In this document: one piece after another, positions 5,768-9,331 of the stretch
Position numbering within the stretch: the stretch's first letter is position 1
Layout of the letters: every line of letters starts with the position of its first letter
Assembly (NCBI GenBank): GCA_040388665.1
Contig: JAZKBL010000065.1
Span: forward strand, 1 to 9,331
Direction of reading: 5' to 3'
Source: DAHVFY01 sp040388665
Lineage (GTDB): Bacteria > Chlamydiota > Chlamydiia > Chlamydiales > Rhabdochlamydiaceae
Length of the DNA stretch: 9,331 nucleotides
Translations under genes and position numbers: made by a program
Notes under the pieces: model-generated
Told to the model about the DNA's origin: nothing
What the model saw: only the letters and a program-made list of their open reading frames with translations
Database searches by the model: none

Positions 5768-6409
5768 ATGAAGCTAGCTGTTTTTGATTTGGATGGAACG
5801 TTAATCCGCGGAAATAGCAGTTTTAATTTTTGTTTTTATCTCATAAAAAAAGGTGTTTTGCCGCGCTGTGCGGTGGGGTACACTTTTTGGAATTATCTTT
5901 CTTTTCACTGCGGTAAACGTTCTCTTCTAGACTTGCATAAAAAAATTTTCGACGCTCTTTTAAAAGGGTTAAAAATATCTTGCTTAGAAGAGCATATGCA
6001 AGGATTTTTAGAGCAGTTTTTATTGAAATCTTGCTACTCTCCGGCTGTTGAATCTTTACGCGCGGCTCAGCATCTTGGTTTTCATACACTGATTTCATCA
6101 AACGCTCCAAGCTTTCTTGTGAAGGCGGTAGCTCATTATTTTGGCGTTGATAGTTGGCATGCAACAGAATACGCTGTTGATGAAGACAAAAAGTTATCCC
6201 ATATTGTATCGGTTATGCAGGGTAAAGACAAAGCGGTAAATGCTTGCAACCTTGCTTGCATATTGGGAATTAATGTTGCCGACATTATAGCGTATACAGA
6301 TAGTTATTTGGATTTGCCTCTTTTAAAAATTGCAGGAGAGTCCATCGGCGTTAATCCAGATCGAGCTTTGCGCAAAGCTTGTAAACAGTTCAATTGGAAG
6401 ATTATTTAA
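5768..6409 (+). CDS. HAD-superfamily phosphatase (SerB-like subclass IB)
   Basis: This 213-residue protein has all four HAD motifs. Motif I is FDLDGTL with the nucleophile Asp7 and acid/base Asp9; motif II is LISSN with Ser110; the motif III lysine is probably Lys155 in GKDKAV; motif IV is TDSYLDLPLL with Asp178 and Asp182. A helical cap sits between motifs I and II, as in subclass IB (SerB and related phosphatases). The enzyme would remove phosphate from a small molecule via an aspartyl-phosphate with Mg2+. The substrate cannot be told; phosphoserine or a phospholipid precursor are options in this subclass. Motif IV has Thr where Gly is more usual ('GDS'). AAGGA lies just upstream of the ATG. 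Its stop shares a base with the nadD start (TAATG), so it is in the same operon. Confidence 0.85.
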   Translation: MKLAVFDLDGTLIRGNSSFNFCFYLIKKGVLPRCAVGYTFWNYLSFHCGKRSLLDLHKKIFDALLKGLKISCLEEHMQGFLEQFLLKSCYSPAVESLRAAQHLGFHTLISSNAPSFLVKAVAHYFGVDSWHATEYAVDEDKKLSHIVSVMQGKDKAVNACNLACILGINVADIIAYTDSYLDLPLLKIAGESIGVNPDRALRKACKQFNWKII

Positions 6410-7011
6410 TGAAAATAGGTTTCTTTGGAGGAACTTTTGATCCGATTCATTTTGGGCATATCAATCTAGCTCTGGAGCTTTCTGAAATTTACAAGCTCGA
6501 TCAAGTTCTTTTTTGCCCGACAGCTCTATCTCCACATAAAAATAATGCGCCGCCTGCAGCAGAATCTTCACATAGAAAAATCATGGTAGAAATGGCAATT
6601 GCTTCTGTTTCCCATTTTGCATTTTGTGATCTGGAGATAAATAGAAAGACTCCCTCTTTTACCGTAGATACGATCCGTATGTTAAAAGAAGAAAGAGCAA
6701 GAGATCAGTTTTTTCTTCTTCTTGGTGAGGATGCATTAACTCGGTTGCAAGAGTGGAAAAATATTAAAGAATTAATTGAGATGGCTCCACCTCTGGTAGG
6801 TGTTCGTGTTTTAGATGGTAATGTTTTACATAAAGAAATTTCTTTAGAGCTGCGAGAACTGGTTAAAAAAGGGATGACCTCCATCCATCTTATGGATATC
6901 AGTAGCACCTATCTTAGAGAAAGATTGCGTTTGGGTCTTTACTGTAGGCATTTAATGTCGGCAAATGTTCTAGACTATATATATGCTAATAAACTATATT
7001 CCATCCTATGA
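6409..7011 (+). CDS. nadD: Nicotinate-nucleotide adenylyltransferase NadD
   Basis: NadD joins nicotinate mononucleotide and ATP to give deamido-NAD, a central step in NAD synthesis. The 200-residue protein starts MKIGFFGGTFDPIHFGH, with the nucleotidyltransferase HxGH signature at residues 14-17. It continues with SPHK (41-44), the RKTPSFTVDTI block (79-89), LLGEDAL (104-110) and the C-terminal ISSTYLR (164-170). Length and motifs match the family and it looks functional. I chose the ATG at 6409, not a TTG five codons upstream, because the family begins right at this strand; GGAAG lies 8 bases before it. It overlaps the HAD stop by one base and the rsfS start by four. The nadD-rsfS pairing is common in bacteria. 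Chlamydiaceae are thought to import NAD, so an intact nadD suggests broader NAD metabolism here. Confidence 0.93.
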   Translation: MKIGFFGGTFDPIHFGHINLALELSEIYKLDQVLFCPTALSPHKNNAPPAAESSHRKIMVEMAIASVSHFAFCDLEINRKTPSFTVDTIRMLKEERARDQFFLLLGEDALTRLQEWKNIKELIEMAPPLVGVRVLDGNVLHKEISLELRELVKKGMTSIHLMDISSTYLRERLRLGLYCRHLMSANVLDYIYANKLYSIL

Positions 7012-7382
7012 AAAATGATACTTTAGTTATTTTAAATACAATCGCACAGTCAATTTTTGATAAAAAGGGAATAAATATTTTAGCCCTAGATGTGCGTGAC
7101 ATTTCTACCATTACAGATTTTGTGATCATCGCAGAGGGGAATGTCGATAGACATGTCGTTGCGATTGCCCAGAATATTCAAAACGACTTGAAACTTCTTG
7201 GCGAGAAATCCATTTATGTTGAAGGGTTGGAATATGGCGATTGGGTAGTCCTTGATTATCTGAATGTTATGGTTCATCTTTTTATGCCGGGCATGCGTGA
7301 CAAGTATCAACTTGAAAAACTGTGGGGAGAGGGCAAAATCGTAGATTTAAATATTGTTGTGTCTCAGAACCTATCTTATTAA
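7008..7382 (+). CDS. rsfS: Ribosomal silencing factor RsfS (Iojap family)
   Basis: RsfS binds ribosomal protein uL14 on the large subunit and blocks subunit joining when nutrients are low. The 124-residue protein shows the family marks: DISTITDFVIIAEGNVDRHV (residues 31-50), GDWVVLDYLNVMVHLF (77-92) and YQLEKLW (100-106), where many family members end. An extra tail of about 18 residues follows. The last four codons and the stop lie inside a large inverted repeat that begins at 7367, so the tail end appears to come from that element. The start overlaps the nadD stop as ATGA, indicating translational coupling. It matches the CT769 position of Chlamydia trachomatis (from memory). Confidence 0.93.
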   Translation: MKNDTLVILNTIAQSIFDKKGINILALDVRDISTITDFVIIAEGNVDRHVVAIAQNIQNDLKLLGEKSIYVEGLEYGDWVVLDYLNVMVHLFMPGMRDKYQLEKLWGEGKIVDLNIVVSQNLSY

Positions 7383-7528
7383 AATGTTTCGTCGAGTTTT
7401 TGAAGATTTTTGGTCGATTTTCGATTTTTTTCAGAGGGTAATATCAATATATCATCCTCTGAAAAAAAATCGAAAATCGGCTCAAAAAGCTCGAAAAATC
7501 GACAAAAAACTTTTACTAAGATAGGTTC
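7367..7528. repeat. Large near-palindromic inverted repeat (arms about 71-73 bases)
   Basis: The left arm, 7367-7437, and the right arm, 7456-7528, are reverse complements of each other with a few mismatches and small gaps; about 60 of some 73 positions match by hand alignment. The ends are strongest: GAACCTATCTTA at 7367-7378 faces TAAGATAGGTTC at 7517-7528. The inner part, from CGATTTTCGA to CAGAGG on the left, also matches with a single-base bulge. An 18-base AT-rich loop (7438-7455) separates the arms. The transcript would fold into one long hairpin directly after rsfS. No clear T-run follows the stem on the plus strand, so it is not a standard intrinsic terminator, though it may stop or stabilise transcripts. 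The shape also fits a small palindromic mobile element (MITE-like). No target duplication is evident. Confidence 0.75.
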
Positions 7529-7537
7529 AACTCTCTC

Positions 7538-7567
7538 TTGAACTTTTTATCCTTTTTAAGGTAGAAT
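7538..7567 (+). promoter_or_regulatory. Sigma70-like promoter of fabF
   Basis: TTGAAC (7538-7543) and TAGAAT (7562-7567) are 18 bases apart, close to consensus, ten bases beyond the inverted repeat. Transcription would start near 7574, leaving a short leader that contains AAGGA (7582-7586), six bases before the fabF ATG. This implies that fabF and the Nudix gene form their own unit, separate from the rsfS operon. Confidence 0.6.
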
Positions 7568-7592
7568 GGTAGCTTAAAATTAAGGAATCCTT

Positions 7593-8849
7593 ATGAGCAA
7601 AAGAAGGGTGGTTGTTACCGGAATGGGAGTCGTTTCTTGTTTTGGAGACGATGTAGATCATTTTTATGAGCAGCTTTTAGCAGGTAAAAGTGGAATTACT
7701 TCAATTGAAGAATTTCCTTGTCAAGACTATCCCACCCGCTTTGCCGGAGTGATTCGCAATTTTGATACAGGGGATTATCTTGATAAAAAACAAGCAAGAC
7801 GCGTAGATCCTTTTATTCGCTATGCGATCGTTGCAGGCAAAAAGGCTCTTGAGAGCGGCAATTTGAACGCTGACGCTCTTGAAAAGCTCAATAAACAACG
7901 CTGTGGAATTCTTATCGGCTCCGGTATGGGGGGGATGGGAGTTTTCTATGATGGCGTTGAGACCCTTCTTTCAAAAGGCTATAAGCGACTAACTCCTTTT
8001 TTCGTTCCTTATATTATCACAAATATGGCAGGGGCTTTACTTGCGATTGATATCGGCTTCATGGGACCTAACTATTCAATTTCAACAGCCTGCGCCACCT
8101 CTAATTTTTGTATTCATGCAGCAGCAGAGCATATTCGTAAAGGAGATGCCGATGTGATGCTTTGTGGAGGTAGCGAATCACCGATCACTCCAATAGGGCT
8201 TGCAGGTTTTGTTGCTATTAAAGCACTTTCAGAACGCAATGAAGATCCTACTAGAGCATCTCGTCCTTGGGATAAAACAAGAGATGGGTTTGTTATGGGC
8301 GAAGGAGCCGGTGTTCTTCTGTTAGAAAGCCTAGAACATGCTTTAGCACGAGGCGCGCCGATCTTAGCGGAATACCTCGGCGGCGGAGTGTGTTGCGATG
8401 CGTACCACATGACAAGCCCGCGTGAAGACGGCCTTGGTGTTGCTATGTGCATGGAACTCGCATTAAAAGACGCAGGGATAGATAAAGAGCGCGTCAATTA
8501 TATCAACGCTCATGCAACATCTACATCAGTCGGTGATATGTGCGAGATCAATGCGCTGCGCAACTATTTTGGCGATCATTTAAAAAACATTAAAGTGAAT
8601 GCTACAAAATCTATGATTGGGCACTGTTTAGGTGCAGCTGGCGGGATTGAAGCCATTGCAACGATTAAAGCAATCACGACAGGCATGTTGCACCCTACGA
8701 TTAATTTAGAAGAGCCGGATGAAGGGTTAGAAGGCGTTGATGTCATTCCAAATGTAGCGCAATCACACAAGATTACAGCTGCTCTTAGCAACTCGTTTGG
8801 CTTTGGTGGACACAATTCTTCTTTGATCTTTGCTCCGTATTCTCCATGA
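7593..8849 (+). CDS. fabF: 3-oxoacyl-[acyl-carrier-protein] synthase II FabF
   Basis: FabF condenses malonyl-ACP with an acyl-ACP in fatty-acid elongation. The 418-residue length matches the family. The Cys-His-His triad is intact: nucleophile Cys167 in STACATS, His307 in NAHATST, and His344 in SMIGHCLGAAGG, with the conserved Lys339 just before. Other marks are RRVDPFIRYA (69-78), CGGSESPITPIGLAGF, RPWDKTRDGFVMGEGAG and the C-terminal SNSFGFGGHNSSL. The start is the ATG with AAGGA six bases upstream and RRVVVTGMGVVS right after it, as in other FabF proteins. It corresponds to CT770 of Chlamydia trachomatis (from memory). The stop overlaps the Nudix start as ATGA. Nothing suggests damage. Confidence 0.97.
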   Translation: MSKRRVVVTGMGVVSCFGDDVDHFYEQLLAGKSGITSIEEFPCQDYPTRFAGVIRNFDTGDYLDKKQARRVDPFIRYAIVAGKKALESGNLNADALEKLNKQRCGILIGSGMGGMGVFYDGVETLLSKGYKRLTPFFVPYIITNMAGALLAIDIGFMGPNYSISTACATSNFCIHAAAEHIRKGDADVMLCGGSESPITPIGLAGFVAIKALSERNEDPTRASRPWDKTRDGFVMGEGAGVLLLESLEHALARGAPILAEYLGGGVCCDAYHMTSPREDGLGVAMCMELALKDAGIDKERVNYINAHATSTSVGDMCEINALRNYFGDHLKNIKVNATKSMIGHCLGAAGGIEAIATIKAITTGMLHPTINLEEPDEGLEGVDVIPNVAQSHKITAALSNSFGFGGHNSSLIFAPYSP

Positions 8850-9271
8850 AGACGCTTCACGTAGAATCTTTTGGGATTATCCCACTTGCACAGAGTCAAG
8901 GAATATGGAAAGTTCTTTTGATTTTGCATAAAGAGGGTAGTCATTGGAGTTTTCCAAAAGGCAGAAAAAACGAAAAAAATGAAACGCACATCGAAGCTGC
9001 GTTGCGTGAACTAAAAGAAGAGACCGGCCTTGATGTGCAACAACTTTTACAAGATACCCCTCTTTTAGAAAGTTATACATTCAGACGTCAAGGAACAATC
9101 ATCCAAAAAACAGTTCATTATTATCCTGCAATTGTCACAGGCGAGCTGAACCTTCAAGAAGAAGAGATCCGCGATGCCTGCTGGCTTACTCTAGACGAAG
9201 CGATGGCTAAGCTGACTTTCAAAGAAGCGCGTTCGCTTTGCCGCCACGCCATGAAATCTCTCCCTGCATAA
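8846..9271 (+). CDS. Nudix hydrolase, probably Ap4A-hydrolase type
   Basis: The 141-residue protein is one Nudix domain. The box begins at Gly39 after WSFPKG and continues with Glu46, REL at residues 54-56 and EETG at 58-61 (REUxEExG), which bind the divalent metals. The WSFPKG lead-in and overall length resemble diadenosine tetraphosphate hydrolases, and the syntenic chlamydial protein CT771 has been assigned that activity (from memory). Such enzymes split Ap4A into ATP and AMP. The loop between Gly39 and Glu46 has six residues (RKNEKN) instead of the usual five, a small deviation from the Nudix signature. Translation begins at the ATGA overlapping the fabF stop, so the two are coupled. The exact substrate is an inference from similarity and context. 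Confidence 0.85.
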   Translation: MKTLHVESFGIIPLAQSQGIWKVLLILHKEGSHWSFPKGRKNEKNETHIEAALRELKEETGLDVQQLLQDTPLLESYTFRRQGTIIQKTVHYYPAIVTGELNLQEEEIRDACWLTLDEAMAKLTFKEARSLCRHAMKSLPA

Positions 9272-9288
9272 TAAGTAAAAAAATCTCA

Positions 9289-9318
9289 TTTACTAAAAAT
9301 CCACATCCATAGTATCTT
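9289..9318 (+). promoter_or_regulatory. Possible promoter for a gene beyond the window
   Basis: TTTACT (9289-9294) and TATCTT (9313-9318) are 18 bases apart, downstream of the Nudix gene and reading out of the window. The sequence match is moderate and the target gene is not visible. Confidence 0.25.
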
Positions 9319-9331
9319 ACGCGCACAAGTG

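Noticed and set aside
5841..6164. Minus-strand open frame of 107 residues inside the HAD gene
   Set aside because: It is the antisense shadow of a gene with all four HAD motifs, with no domain of its own.
6394..6408. TTG start adding five residues to NadD
   Set aside because: NadD proteins begin at the MKIGFFGGTFDP strand, and the ATG at 6409 forms a normal TAATG junction with the HAD gene.
7391..7510. Intrinsic terminator reading of the rsfS-fabF hairpin
   Set aside because: After the stem the plus strand has an A-run and only four T. I describe it as an inverted repeat of unknown function instead.
8114..8497. Minus-strand open frame of 127 residues inside fabF
   Set aside because: It lies wholly opposite well-conserved fabF codons, has no recognisable domain and is a shadow frame.
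8576..8989. Minus-strand open frame of 137 residues across the fabF/Nudix junction
   Set aside because: It is opposite two confident genes, shows no protein family signs and no ribosome site of note.
9274..9294. Hairpin AGTAAA/TTTACT after the Nudix gene
   Set aside because: It is a six-pair AT-rich stem with a 9-base loop and is followed by A rather than T; it is likely chance.

Overview
The window looks like chromosomal DNA of a chlamydia, most likely an environmental (non-Chlamydiaceae) member of the Chlamydiota. The main evidence is gene order. A divergent FtsQ, an RsbV-type STAS protein, MiaA, a long coiled-coil protein, RsfS, FabF and a Nudix hydrolase follow one another as I remember them in the Chlamydia trachomatis block CT764-CT771. 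That comparison is from memory and unchecked. The DNA is AT-rich, plus-strand genes are tightly packed, and four neighbouring gene pairs overlap by 1-4 bases.

Layout. (1) 4-855: ftsQ, plus strand. (2) 850-2297: four small minus-strand genes that break the housekeeping order. In transcription order they are an exported TPR-like protein, a DUF4160 protein, a DUF2442 protein and a short ankyrin-repeat fragment whose end overlaps the end of ftsQ. The DUF4160-DUF2442 pair is tightly coupled and has operator-like repeats upstream, which resembles a toxin-antitoxin-type module, although no function is proven. (3) 2446-4061: khpA, rsbV-like and miaA in one apparent operon. (4) 4153-7382: a coiled-coil protein of unknown function, a HAD phosphatase, nadD and rsfS, with a good promoter in front. 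(5) 7367-7528: a near-palindromic element with arms of about 71-73 bases that forms the last codons of rsfS. (6) 7593-9271: fabF and a Nudix hydrolase, translationally coupled behind a sigma70-like promoter.

Most of the plus-strand genes serve growth functions: division (FtsQ), RNA binding, tRNA modification and ribosome silencing (KhpA, MiaA, RsfS), NAD synthesis (NadD) and fatty-acid elongation (FabF). The RsbV-like protein suggests partner-switching control. The parts least explained by known biology are the minus-strand insert, the DUF4160-DUF2442 pair and the large inverted repeat after rsfS. I saw no tRNA, rRNA, CRISPR array or transposase gene. No gene-free stretch exceeds 300 bases; the longest is the 210 bases between rsfS and fabF, mostly filled by the inverted repeat.
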